From: Promerops cafer
Taxonomy: Eukaryota; Chordata; Aves; Passeriformes; Nectariniidae
Direction: 5' to 3'
DNA length: 64,000 nt
Assembly (NCBI GenBank): GCA_013398275.1
Contig: VZSE01002626.1
Span: 1-64,000, forward strand
Shown here: positions 51,226-64,000 of the stretch, piece by piece
Numbering within the stretch: the stretch's first letter is position 1
How the letters are laid out: every line of letters begins with the position of its first letter
Notes under the pieces: model-generated
The model's database searches: none
Told to the model about the DNA's origin: nothing
What the model saw: the letters and a program-made list of their open reading frames with translations, nothing else
Translations under genes and position numbers: made by a program

Positions 51226-52033
51226 TCCAATTTGGTGGCATGAAAATTCATGTCAAATACCGCAGGAATTAAGAATAATTGCACATTTACTTTGCAGAAT
51301 GTAAGATTACACTAGGCAATAAAGTTTATGAAGTATTTATCCTGTTACTGACAATGAAAGATAAACATCTTAGGTAAATTCTCATTTTTTTGCAAGTGTG
51401 GTATCAATAGGAATTTTTATATTCAAACATTCTCTTCCAGATTTTTTTAACCAAAACACTGAAACTGAAAAAAAAGTTATGAAATAAAGACAAACCAAAA
51501 TAATTTAGGAGAAAAGTAGGAAGATATCGGCCTGCATGTATCTTGGATGTTGCAACAAAATGAAGACAGCATTTCAAATCTGTATATTTAAGTGAGCTTG
51601 GATTGAAACTCATCTTTAGGAATACAAGAGGTTTGGCTTTATGAGATGGATGTATAACGGGGGTAAACTCCACTTTATACTCAATAACTCTGAGCACACT
51701 TTACATTTATGTTGGTATGTCAGTGCCTTATTATCAAAGTGGTGCAGAAAACAAAAAAGCCACTATTTAATTTCACATCTTTGTGAACAGTCATACCAGA
51801 ATGGTTTTTTCTTCCTATTAGAAAATAATATTATATAATTCTTGTCCATTTTCTAGAATACATATTTTATTTTCAAAATTTCTGAAAGTATATAGAAGAA
51901 AATCTGTTTACAAATGCATAATAGGATTTGAGGACCTGTTACAAATAATAATATTTGTCAATAATACCTGTGTCAACAAAATTCAGCACAATTTATTTTC
52001 TCAAATATTTCAGAGACAAGGGAAAAAAGTCTT

Positions 52034-52034
52034 N
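52034..52034. other. Single-N contig join 2
   Basis: One N lies between unique AT-rich sequence and the middle of the LTR, restarting at the equivalent of 49758. Confidence 0.97.
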
Positions 52035-52782
52035 CATCAGTTCATCATATGTTGTTTCTGCTAGTTCTTCCTCCTTAGGAGAAAGACTCCTCACACTCCT
52101 CCTCTGCTCCACTGTGGGGTCCCTCTCACTGGAGACAGTCCTCCACTAACCTCTCTAAAGTGAGTCCTTCCCTCTGGCTGAAGTTCTTCACAAACTGCTC
52201 CAGTGTGGGTCCCCACAGGTCCTGCCAGCAAAGCTGCTGCAGCATAGGTTTTTCTCTCTTCATGTGTCCATTGGTCCTGCCAGGAGCCTGCTCCAGTAGC
52301 AGCTTCCCACAGGGTCACGCACCTCCTTTGGGTATCCACCTGCTGCAGCATGGAGTACTCCAGGGGCTGCAGGTGGATCTCTGCCCCACTGTGAACCCCC
52401 ATGGGCTGCAGGGGCAGCATTTCCTCACCACGGTCTTCAGGTGAAGGGGAATCTCTGCTCCAGTACCTGGGACACCTGGCTCCTCCTCCCTCTCCTTCAT
52501 TGACCTTGGTGTCCACAAAGTTGTTGCTCTGACATTCTCACTCCCCTCTCTGACTGAAGTTGCACAGGTTGGTTTTGGGGTTTATTTCTCCACTCATATC
52601 TGTTATCCCAGAGATGTCACCACCATGGCTGATGGGTTTGACCTTAGCTAGCAGCAGGTCTTCAATATTGATTTCCTGTCTGACCTACCTGTCCCAGAAC
52701 ATATTTTCCACCACAAGAGAGACTTGAAAGTAAAACTACATTTTTTGTTACTTTGTAAGAGCCTATACAATGTTCTATTACT
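52035..52782. repeat. Repeated block, copy 3 (748-bp contained piece)
   Basis: It matches 49758-50505 with a constant offset of 2277, and it also matches the corresponding part of the last copy. It is nearly all LTR plus about 67 bp of flank, bounded by an N on both sides. It looks like a small repeat-derived contig contained in its neighbours. Confidence 0.95.
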
Positions 52783-52783
52783 N
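52783..52783. other. Single-N contig join 3
   Basis: One N lies between the LTR flank and a restart at the equivalent of 46218 and 48226. Confidence 0.97.
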
Positions 52784-55700
52784 AATTTGGTTTGCAGTTC
52801 AGATCAATGTCTAGAATTCCTGTTCTGCAGGAGAACCAATTTCAGATGTGTGTATTTGGGTGCAGTCTCTTCATTTGTGACTGTAATCAAAACATGTCTT
52901 TAATAAATTATATTTATTTAATAAAAGAAATAAAACTTATATTGTGTCTGGCAGCATTTTGTTTTGTTATTTATATAAACTGAAATTTTGTTTTGGCAAA
53001 GTCCATTAATTTAAATATCAGAGTAGAAGTCAATTGGAAAGTTCTTGCCCAAGAGTTTTCTAAAATATCAGCTTACTGAAACAAGAAAATTTGATTTTAA
53101 CAAACTTTTGGTTAAAAGGACAGGTTTCCATTATAAGCAGCCCAATGGTTTCCTGTCCAAGAACCTGGGAAAGCACCAGAAAATCAGAGCAACAGAAGTT
53201 CACCACTGCTGGAAAGCAGGAATCTCTTCCAGCTCATGTACTTAATCCTAAAATAAGCAAGTAATAGAGATGAGGACATGCAAGTATAGGATTTCCACAG
53301 ACAATATATGCTATTACTTGCAGAAACCTTCAATTAGCCAAAGCAGAACCAAAAAATTCAATAAACACACTACACTGTTTACACATAAAGTTCTAATATC
53401 TTAATTTAGCACTTCAAATGGTCACCTCACCACTGTTGGAAGGAAGGCAATTCTTTTTTGGACAAAAATATCAAGACATTAGACATGGAGGCTGGGGTAA
53501 CAGCTATCATCCTGCTCAAGGCATCCTTATTTGCATATACCATGGATCCAATTTAAGACTGTATTTGAATGCAGGTCAAAACCTATAGGAACTCTAAAGT
53601 ACAAATAAATAGATTATCAGAGGCCATAATAGAATATTTAAATGGATCTAGCAATATAAATTCACTTCTAAAGTACTTACAAAAGATAACTAAAACCATT
53701 TGAAGTGCATCAAAGCAGCTGTTCCAACTTGAACACTAATTTATTAAAAAAAGTAGAAATACCACCAAAAAATTCACAGTAAAATATGCATGGTCAGCTG
53801 CAGATTTTTCATTTATAATCAATAGCAGTGATTCAAAATCTATATTTCATATGATCTTGGCAGGGTCTCTGTTCTTACATTTAAATGTCACAAAAAACAA
53901 CAGGAAAAAAAAGAACATTTCTACTTCCTAAAAGGGAATCCTCTAAGAACTTAAAATACAAGGTGGTTTGAGATCTTTTTATGGGTAGACCCTGGATGGA
54001 CACCAGGTGTCCAGAAAAAACACTCTGTCACTCCCCTCCTTACATGAACAGGGGAAAAAAAAAATGTAATGGACGACCCTTGAGTTGAAGTAAGGGTAGG
54101 AACATACCACTCACCAATTTTGTCACAGAAAAAATAGGCTCAGCTTTGGGAAAATTAATTTATTACCATTAAAATCAAAGTAGGATAATGAGAACTAAAA
54201 ACCAAATCTTAAAAGAACCTTCCCCCTGTTTCTCCCTTCTTCCCAGGCTCAACTTTACTCCCCATTTTCCGTACCATCATCCCAGGAGTACGTGGGGGCA
54301 TGGAATGAGAGTTGCCATCAGTTCATCATATGTTGTTTCTGCTAGTTCTTCCTCCTTAGGAGAAAGACTCCTCACACTCCTCCTCTGCTCCACTGTGGGG
54401 TCCCTCTCACTGGAGACAGTCCTCCACTAACCTCTCTAAAGTGAGTCCTTCCCTCTGGCTGAAGTTCTTCACAAACTGCTCCAGTGTGGGTCCCCACAGG
54501 TCCTGCCAGCAAAGCTGCTGCAGCATAGGTTTTTCTCTCTTCATGTGTCCATTGGTCCTGCCAGGAGCCTGCTCCAGTAGCAGCTTCCCACAGGGTCACG
54601 CACCTCCTTTGGGTATCCACCTGCTGCAGCATGGAGTACTCCAGGGGCTGCAGGTGGATCTCTGCCCCACTGTGAACCCCCATGGGCTGCAGGGGCAGCA
54701 TTTCCTCACCACGGTCTTCAGGTGAAGGGGAATCTCTGCTCCAGTACCTGGGACACCTGGCTCCTCCTCCCTCTCCTTCATTGACCTTGGTGTCCACAAA
54801 GTTGTTGCTCTGACATTCTCACTCCCCTCTCTGACTGAAGTTGCACAGGTTGGTTTTGGGGTTTATTTCTCCACTCATATCTGTTATCCCAGAGATGTCA
54901 CCACCATGGCTGATGGGTTTGACCTTAGCTAGCAGCAGGTCTTCAATATTGATTTCCTGTCTGACCTACCTGTCCCAGAACATATTTTCCACCACAAGAG
55001 AGACTTGAAAGTAAAACTACATTTTTTGTTACTTTGTAAGAGCCTATACAATGTTCTATTACTCTAGACTAAGGCAACAGATAAAGTTCCCTCCACACAT
55101 GTGCTATGCCCTTTCTTTCTCCATGACTGAGAACTTGCATCACTTGCATCTGTATTCCAACACAGGGCCCAAGACTTGTCAATTGAATATTTTCTAGGCT
55201 CATGAAATGTGACTGAACAACAGAAAAAGTCTGAAGGAAAAAAGTACAGGATATTTCTAAAGATAACAGACTCCCCTTTTGTGAAAGTCGGTAAGTAAAC
55301 ATGAATAATTTATCCCCTCGGTAAAATATCACTACACTACACTATTTGATTGCTGTACAATTAGAGTAATATAATAATTATTACTTGACATTTTTTAGCT
55401 GAGTTGGTGATTTTTTTTCCATTAAGAAGTGTTCCAGAATTAGAGATAATTGATTTCCATTTAATCAAGACAATGTTTTGATTTCTGAAATATGTTCATC
55501 ACTCCTTGATTTTCTTTTGTTTAAAAAAAATATTTAAAAATTAAAAAATCTAGTCACAGCTATTCAGGTTTGAATTTTCAGATCTAGATGACTGTGGTTA
55601 AACAACCTGGGATATAAATTAGTTCTCTTTACCTTGAGAATATAATTTTCGACACTAATGGCTAAAGCAGAATTGGGAACTAGCAATGAAGTGTGGCACT

Positions 55701-56591
55701 TCTACTAAAGTAATATGCAAAAAGAGGACAAAATCAGTCTCATACTTCCCTATAACAATATTTGCACTATAACAATATTTGCCTCCAATTTGGTGGCATG
55801 AAAATTCATGTCAAATACCGCAGGAATTAAGAATAATTGCACATTTACTTTGCAGAATGTAAGATTACACTAGGCAATAAAGTTTATGAAGTATTTATCC
55901 TGTTACTGACAATGAAAGATAAACATCTTAGGTAAATTCTCATTTTTTTGCAAGTGTGGTATCAATAGGAATTTTTATATTCAAACATTCTCTTCCAGAT
56001 TTTTTTAACCAAAACACTGAAACTGAAAAAAAAGTTATGAAATAAAGACAAACCAAAATAATTTAGGAGAAAAGTAGGAAGATATCGGCCTGCATGTATC
56101 TTGGATGTTGCAACAAAATGAAGACAGCATTTCAAATCTGTATATTTAAGTGAGCTTGGATTGAAACTCATCTTTAGGAATACAAGAGGTTTGGCTTTAT
56201 GAGATGGATGTATAACGGGGGTAAACTCCACTTTATACTCAATAACTCTGAGCACACTTTACATTTATGTTGGTATGTCAGTGCCTTATTATCAAAGTGG
56301 TGCAGAAAACAAAAAAGCCACTATTTAATTTCACATCTTTGTGAACAGTCATACCAGAATGGTTTTTTCTTCCTATTAGAAAATAATATTATATAATTCT
56401 TGTCCATTTTCTAGAATACATATTTTATTTTCAAAATTTCTGAAAGTATATAGAAGAAAATCTGTTTACAAATGCATAATAGGATTTGAGGACCTGTTAC
56501 AAATAATAATATTTGTCAATAATACCTGTGTCAACAAAATTCAGCACAATTTATTTTCTCAAATATTTCAGAGACAAGGGAAAAAAGTCTT
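52784..56591. repeat. Repeated block, copy 4 (contig 4 head, S465-S4272)
   Basis: These 3,808 bp correspond to 48226-52033 with offset 4558, and the first 1,543 bp also to 46218-47760 with offset 6566. They run without a break into unique sequence after 56591. The LTR copy lies at 53982-54996. Taken with copy 1, this block alone covers the whole unit. Confidence 0.95.
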
Positions 56592-56773
56592 TACTTTTAG
56601 CTTTGCACTGTGGGACCCAGTCTCACAGCCAGACTAGCTAACAGCAAGGCAAGGAATGCTGGGCCATCTTTGCTCTAGGCATGTTCCAGTTAGAGCAAGG
56701 CAGTGTTGCTTGCACAAAGTCTGCAACTCCTTTGCCTTCAAAAAACAACAAAAATAAATTAGAATGGGAAAGG

Positions 56774-56799
56774 AGCATCATTTACTCTTAAATGATGCT
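56774..56799. repeat. Perfect 11-bp hairpin, 4-nt loop
   Basis: AGCATCATTTA (56774-56784), loop CTCT, then TAAATGATGCT (56789-56799). The next two outward positions could form G-T wobbles. The function is unknown. Confidence 0.9.
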
Positions 56800-56971
56800 T
56801 TAATTTTCATTTAGGATTTGTGTAGACAGGATTTATGAAACAAAAAGTCAGTTTAGAAGTAAAACATCCAGAAGTCAAAGAGTACTGATCATATATATTT
56901 TAATACAGACCATGGATTTTCATTGTTTCACATGTATAACTGAAGTATTTAAAACTTTTACTTTGCTTTTA

Positions 56972-57019
56972 CTTATACTTTAGACTATTTTGCTGCTTAT
57001 ACTTCAGACTATTTTGTCT
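56972..57019. repeat. Two-copy 24-bp tandem repeat
   Basis: The unit beginning CTTATACTTTAGACTATTTT at 56972-56995 is repeated at 56996-57019 with about three differences. Confidence 0.85.
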
Positions 57020-60000
57020 CATGTTTTACTGAGAGAGACTATGCCAGCTGAAGCTTCAAACAAGTGGGAAGGAAAAGCAAAGAGCAAGTGTGATCAACCA
57101 GAGAATACCATAGCTGAATTGAGCCAACTGAAAGCCCAGAGTGAGCAAGATAAAAGCCCAAGATGGGGCAGGAAGCAAACTTTTCTCTTCTTGAACAGTC
57201 AAACAATATATATAGTTGCAAATTTCATTATCACTTTCTGAGGTCTATGCAGTTATTTCTTCAGTTCTGCTATCACATTCAGCACAGGCATGTAAAGTTA
57301 CATATGGAGGGTTAAAAAAAATTCTTCCATTTACAAATGTGTAGACCTGAAGATCATTGTCCAAGAAGGTCTGGAGAAAAAAAAAAAAATCTTCACAGAA
57401 ATAGGAAAGTGGAAACATTAATCTTAAGAGGTCAGATCATTCAAAGCCTTCTAGAACTCTTAGCTAGTGCACAGTGACACTAACCTTGTGATCTCACCCT
57501 CAGTTCAAAAGATTCTGAGCTCGAGTAACTGGAACTCAAATCTAGTTTCCAAGTACACATACAGAGGTATTTGGAAATAATAACAACAACAACAAAAATC
57601 CAGGGAATTCGGTTAAGCTTGAGTGAAATTTTGGGGTTTAGTATTACCTGTGAGCAAAGGTTCAAGCCCTAACTCTGTAGCACTGTCTGCAAGCATTTGA
57701 ACACCCAGCCCTTCATAGTGCATGAGCCTTCACAAGCTGCCAGGATGCAGAACCTCTCACAAGTGTTATTTCAGGGTCCTCATATTGCTGTCACATATAG
57801 TCATTTCATCCTAAAATAATCCCTCTCACAGTGTATAAGCACAAAAGGGTGCACTCCATAGTAGAAAAAGTGGATTGAGAAAAGACATGGTAAACAGCAT
57901 AAACCTATACCTGAGACAGTGCACACCACCCTGCCGGGCAAGTCTCAAACTGTCAGTGAGAACAAATTTCAGAAAAGCTTACAAGGAATTCTTGCCAGGT
58001 AGCAGGATTGGCAAGAGCAAAAATACGCCTCCTGTTTACCCATATATATTCCTTTCCCTCTCTTGTTTCACATATATATTGATTTTTAGATACACACATG
58101 CATACTTTTCATCAGATATTAAATACACATTTGTGCTGCATTGTAAGATTTTTTTTTGAGATATCTTTCTTAGTCATTTTATGCTAGGAAATTAGACCTA
58201 TTTTCTTTCAAACACCACTCCCAAGAACAAGATTAAAAAGAAGTAATTTTGAAATCTCAAAGTGTTCATGCTAAAACCTACTCCACAAACCAAAACAGAA
58301 ACAATATATTTTTTTTGTTGTGGTGTAGTTTTCATTAACTAAGAACCAAATTCCATTAAGTTATCTACCTGTAGTTGTCTTGGAAAAAAAAGGAATGTAA
58401 AAATCAGAGCAGACTTTGTAGCATGAAAAAGATGCATTAATTCTTCACACAAATTTTAAGCTCTTTAGTTACTATATTAGACTATGCATTTTCCAAATAA
58501 TTACATTTTCAGCATAAAAAAATAGTATAAAGTCAATCAAACTTTTATCTGCATCTCTTTCCCCTTATTAACTACTGAAATAACTATAAAACTCAGGTAA
58601 TATGTGTAAACTTTATATTTCCTTCTGGTTTCACCATTTCAACACTATTATTCAATACATACAGTTAGTTACACTTAAGAGAAAACACACCAGTTTTGAA
58701 TTCTTTTTGACACACGATGTCAGACTTCTTCATTATTCCATAACAAATAACACATTGCATTGTTAAATTTCAGTTTTACCCTGAAAGACTCTTACAACTA
58801 ACACAATTGCTCATCATGCAAGTCTCTACTAGATGCAAAGGCTTTAGGTAAACTGATGTTAGAAATATGAATTTTACTTAATACTTGTATCTTTAATTTT
58901 GAAAAATACTTTTAAAAGACTGTGGTGGTAGCTTTTTATTCTAAAATATTTTTCTGTCCTGAGAGGTAACACAGATTTTTTTTTAAAGACCTAGAAACAC
59001 ATCCATATATGTCACATACAAATTCTTGTGTTCTGATGGTTTTTGTTTTCCATTGCCAATGCAAGTCCATAAAAAATTTCCATTTGTATTCTCCCTTCAT
59101 CACTCAACATCCAAAATGTCTATTGTTTTCAGAGTAGCTTTATTTCATGCAATAGGTAGTAAGTCAGGAGATTGGGAGAGAGAGAAGCATCAGAAGATTC
59201 CTACACACCCCACAGAAGTAAAATTCCAGTTTCTAGCTGTCACCTCTGTCTGCAACCAGAATGTCAACAGGCAGAAATGATTAAGAAATCCTGGCTTCCT
59301 CATGTGCACCTGAAAACCTAAATGTTTCCCTAACTGCTATCATATTTGCTTCCACTAGTCTCATTCAAAATTGACTGATATCAAATAAATGTTGACACAA
59401 ACAAATATAATAAGGCAGAATTAAAGCAAATTTCCTATATCCCAAGTGATTTTTGTAATCACTAGACAAAGACTTAGGTGGAGGAAACTCCAATCACTAA
59501 AAACCAAAGAAACCTCAAAAAATGAACAAAATTCAAAGAAGTCCACACCATGCTGCTTATCTCAGCAGAGATTAAGCATTTCTGGGTATTTTTAGAAAAC
59601 CATAGGATAGTTTTATTAATAGGTGAATTTTTCAAGTCAAAACTTGACTGGAAGAGGAAGTTCAGACCCTAAATCCTTTCTGGATCTCATCTCCTATACT
59701 CCCAACATACTGAAAGCAGACATCCTCCCACAACCCCAACAGAGTATTGGAGTGTTTAATATTAAACTCTCTAATTAAGCTTATTGTGTCTGGTGAAAAA
59801 CAGCAAAAGGCTTATAAAGAGTTTCAACATTGTCATTTAGAAACACAGTGATGGATTCACAAACAATGCAGAGTATCATATTCATTTCAATTACATCAAA
59901 TATCACTCAGGAGAACAGTGAATAAACCTGAATCATTCTGAATTATTGTAGCACAAGTAGCAATAAAATATGACAGATTCTGCAACTGCATTGTAAAAGG

Positions 60001-63000
60001 CTGTTATATTTTATGTAATACTGCAAGTCAAAGTTCTGAAGTGATTGCACTAAAATCTTTCAAGCACAGATAAATTCAAGATTTTTATATCTCAATAGAA
60101 ACTAAACACAGTTTGCATATATTTGTAAGTGTAAATTTCACTTTGTGAATTCTAGTAAACAAAAAAGAGTGGCTAATGATTTATCAGTGTTTACAATGCT
60201 AGGTGAGGTTAACTGGAAAACAGTGAAAGATTTTATTATCATCTACATACTAAGAACAAAGGCAGAGTATAATGAATTAAATGGAACTTTATACGTCTGA
60301 ACCTATGAATTTTTATAATAGTGAATTTTGCCTGGATCCTGAAAAGAATCTGGAAAAACATTACCAGAAATGCTGTGTTCTCCCTTTCTCATCAGTTCCT
60401 TAAGGTTTAGGATCAGAATCTTGCAGTGGGAAGCAAGAAGTCTCACTTAAGGAAGAGGAGAGACAACATCTGTGAACCAGGTGAAGTCAATGTGATTGAT
60501 TGCTCTCATATACATTCCAGTCTTCAACACTAAAGAAAGAAAAATATTCATCTATCCATGTTATCACAAATTCTTACCATTGTACCCAGCATTAAGTAAC
60601 AATGTAAGTAATTTTTCTTTGACTACTTGGGAAAAAGGAGGCTTTTGTTTGTTTGTTTCAAGTCTTAATTTGAGCCAATTTTAAAGAGGCATAATTACTG
60701 GATAATAATGTTGGTAGAAATATTAGCCTGGAAATTATTTTCTCCCTGTTCATAAAGTCTATACACAGAAATTGTTTATCCTGTCTATTATTAAGCCACT
60801 CATGAATCATCTGCCTTAAAAGGCTCACACTTCCAACTGATAGCTTCTCAAATGCTTCACTAGTCACTGAACATTGAGAACACTGAGCAAGGATTAATGC
60901 AAGCATAAAAGTGCATTAAAACCTCATTTTACTATAGATTTTTTATTATTTTTCATAATAAAGTTTTGTAATTTGAGAGCACTAAATGTCAACAAATTTA
61001 ACATCAGCCATTAAGATGTGATTATAAGAAAAAATGTGTCTGATCCATGCATATATTTATTGTTGAGTCTAGCTTTTAGACTAGTGGACTCTACTGAAAG
61101 CAGAAAACTGAAAAGAAATCAATTGTTTTCAGCATCTTGTATACTTCTGCACTGCAACATCCAGGACAGAGGACCAAAGCTGGCTAAAAAAAAATTCACC
61201 TAATCCAGCATTTATTCCAAAATGTATTAGATGATACATGGAATTCGATAGAAGCAAATACAAGCCAAACTATTGGCCAGAATGTTTAATTCTTCCTTGC
61301 ACACAAAACACTTCAAAAATTCTGCACAAAAATGCCTTTTGGAAACAGAAGTTTAAAATCCTAATTACTTGCAGGACACTGCTGCTAAGCCCAAAGCTTT
61401 ACAGTGCTGTAGAACTGCTTACATAATGTTAATATTCATGCCTCAAACCTAGAAATACCTTGGTGCAATGTATCAGTCTTAAAATTGAATCATACTGAAA
61501 CTTTGTCGGGAGCAAGATCAAGATCGAGAACTCCTCTTCAGGAAGTGTAGTTTAGAGGCCACAGGTAGTTTGCTGAAATACAACAGAGTAGGAAAAAAAA
61601 GAATCTTCTGGGTTTTTTGTGGAAAACGTGAATGATTTAGTAGAAGTTTATCTCTTAGTAAGAGATTTGGCCAAGCCTTGTAACAGATCAAGTCACAGAC
61701 AACACACAATGTGACAGTGTCAGACTGGCATTCATATTACATTTAATAATCCATACCACAGAAGTTCATTGGGCTGCTGTTAGCCACTTTAGGTTATTTT
61801 GACAAATATGGATAAAATTAAATACAAATAAAGTCATAGTACTCCCCTTTACTGTAAGGCATAACTTTCTTATTTTATAAATATCTTCAGAGCCAGCAAT
61901 TGGCAATGGGTGATGAGATTTCTAGCCAGAAACTCGTTCCTACAAGGAGTTACTGTTACCCTGAAACCATGTAACAGTGAGGAAAAAAATCTTCCAGTTG
62001 TTTTTATAGTATTTGCAGTTCTTAAATAATTTACCTGAAGGTTCTGTTGAGATACTTATTAATAAGTACTTTGAATGCTCTATTAATATTTAATAGGAGA
62101 AAATATGTTATTAACTGTATTTCTGTATTTTATTTTCCTGATGCAGGAAATAGGAATATGCAGGAATAGTAGTTCGACCTACTATTTCATTGCAGTAAAT
62201 ACCATTTACTTGGGAGAAGAAACTCAAACAAAACACCCAGACAAACAAACAAAACCAAAACTCTCATCAAAAGGTCAGATTGCAGTTGGCAAGACGAAGT
62301 TCTCTCAACCTTACTAACATTGACTATGGTGGCCACAAGAGTTAGTCTTGCATGATCACTGCTGCAGGCAATGACAGCCTGAAGGGTTTCAGCATGAATA
62401 AAGTTGCCTGTACATGTCCACTGGCAGAGCAAACTTTGGTTTCAGGAATAAATATCCCTTAACTTCCTTATTAATTTGTTTAGAAATATATTCTGTTTAA
62501 TTCAAAGTAATAGAACTTATACCTAGGTTACAAAATAGATATTAGTCTCTTTTCAGCTCTTTTTAGTTCCATTCATTATGTTAAAATACTGTGAAAGTTT
62601 AAATCTTCTATAAACTTTTCCATCTGCAGGCTCATTTTATGATTCACTTCTTGGCTGTGTCCACAATATCTGATGTTTTGGCTCTCTTTGGGACATCTCA
62701 TTGACTCAGCTGTAATGCCACCCTTGTCTAGATCTTGATCCCCTGTGGACAGCACACATTATCACCTCACAAACCCATGAAATCACAAGTAAAATCTCTA
62801 TTTAAATGTAACGTGATTAAAAAAGCAAGAAGTCTTTAAATGATGTTTTATAAAAATCTTTTGAAAATCAAAGGCATTTAATTCTAAGTGGAAGTTAATT
62901 ACTGGTGTCTTGGTAACAAGCATGCCATTGTACGGCTGACAGAATTCTGTATTGAGTTAGTGATATAAACAAACATCTCATTTACACGAAGATATTGATC

Positions 63001-64000
63001 TCATCTATTCAGTTGTTGTGGAGGTTGTTTATCTAAAAAATAAAAGTGCGAGATTGCATATACCCATGCATGCTCCCTTCTGCATAAGCACCAATCCCAC
63101 CAGTACCCAAATTGCTTGGTCACAATAACCCATACTCCTTTGATTAACAAAAAATTCACTGTTTACCAAAGCATGTATTCAAATTACTCTGAAAGTGGAA
63201 ATATTTCTATTTCATTCAGCAATACTGATACATTTATTTTGTATTTGTCTGGATTCATTTTTGGAAATTTGTCTTGGCAAATCACTATCTGGCAGAACTA
63301 CATTTAACCAGGACTATCTTGGGAAAAGAAGATAACAGAGCAGTACCACTATACTAACTTCACACTAATATAAAAGCACAAATAGAATAGAATCTATGTG
63401 GAAGTCTACCAGGAGAAACAGTTTAAGGAAATCAGTACATGCAGCTTTCTCCTATTTCAAAGCTTCCTCTAAAGAAAATACTTGTATTTTAGCAAGACAA
63501 CTCAAGGCCATAAAAAGACAGTGAAAATGAAGTTGCCTTTCCTCTAGCAAAATAAAAGGAGGGGAAGAAAAAAAATATTTTCCCCTTGCTATTGTACCCC
63601 TTCCAATTATTTCTAGCACTTTTGTTTGAGACAAGAATTGTCATCAATATAGGAACAAACTTTTGAAGTGTATTCACTATGACACAACTATTTAGCTCTT
63701 CACAAACCCAGACACTTTTATCATTTATAACAGCCTGGATGTTTATTTGTAGAAACTAGTTTGGAAGATTCTAAAAATCAATGTTTCAAATAAAGTCCAA
63801 GAATGTTCCATGTTGGGTCCCTTGTAGGTCCACTTGCTGCTCTAATACTGTTGGATACCAACATAACGTATAAATATCCCAAAACAGTAATAGGCTTGTA
63901 GGATCATCTAAATTTTATCTCTGTCTAGAACTGCTACCAAAGTATATAAACTAGATTTTGATTCAAAAATTTAATGCTACCTATTTTTTTGTGTGTGAAC

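Larger units (their letters stand above)
47762..52033. repeat. Repeated block, copy 2 (full 4,272-bp unit)
   Basis: This is the complete unit S1-S4272. Its left 2,007 bp equals 45754-47760, and its right 3,808 bp (from 48226) equals 52784-56591. It is therefore wholly represented by its neighbours. It contains unique AT-rich DNA (47762-49423), the LTR (49424-50438) and more AT-rich DNA including a 17-bp tandem duplication at 51192-51225. Every ORF in it has an identical partner in another copy. Confidence 0.95.
56592..64000. other. Unique AT-rich noncoding DNA
   Basis: No gene or interspersed repeat recognised. Small features are a hairpin at 56774-56799, a tandem duplication at 56972-57019, an AAC tract near 57580-57596 and CAAA-type units near 62223-62260. 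The ORFs are all under 95 codons and unrecognised. Confidence 0.5.

Noticed and set aside
45754..56591. A genuine recent tandem segmental duplication
   Set aside because: All internal boundaries coincide with single Ns, and one copy is contained in its neighbours. No copy shows divergence, so an assembly artefact is much more likely.

Overview
This window is a stretch of vertebrate nuclear DNA, almost certainly from a bird. The base composition is AT-rich and CpG-poor. It contains 5'-truncated CR1 LINE copies with the usual avian 3' tail and solo endogenous-retrovirus LTRs of types common in avian genomes. I found no protein-coding exon, tRNA, rRNA, CRISPR array or bacterial-style operon that I can support. 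All open reading frames are short, lack homology I recognise, and are either chance ORFs or translations of repeats. The window is best read as an intergenic or deep intronic gene desert. The family assignments come from recognising repeat sequence, not from a database search.

Layout. 1-11674 is AT-rich DNA with two CR1 3' ends (312-483 and 4277-4692), a 44-bp-spaced direct repeat and two clean foldbacks. A 167-base run of N lies at 11675-11841 between two poly-T runs. A truncated LTR lies at 12263-12500. CR1 copies follow at 17190-17632 (+) and 18338-18475 (-). A head-to-tail pair of same-family LTRs lies at 22679-22795 (partial) and 22874-23438 (about full length). Small CR1 pieces sit at 25203-25345 and 26985-27060. 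A second LTR type with a TATA box lies at 33117-33560, CR1 copies at 36403-36737 and 37939-38692 (both -), and a third solo LTR with matching inverted termini and three 27-bp tandem repeats at 40117-40602. Another CR1 3' end lies at 45557-45722.

The most important structural observation is at 45754-56591. This 10.8 kb contains the same 4,272-bp sequence over and over, in pieces joined by single N characters at 47761, 52034 and 52783. The offsets are constant (2008, 2277, 4558 and 6566) with no indel. Every piece ends exactly at an N, and the breaks cluster around a roughly 1-kb LTR. This is the pattern of contigs that overlap or are contained in one another but were placed side by side by a scaffolder. 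The real locus probably has one copy, and about 6.57 kb (47761-54326) is redundant.

From 56592 to 64000 the sequence is unique, AT-rich and without recognisable repeats apart from a perfect 11-bp hairpin and a 24-bp tandem duplication. I found no evidence of a new functional system. The findings worth checking are the assembly artefact, the LTR architectures and a few small foldback or CpG-cluster anomalies.
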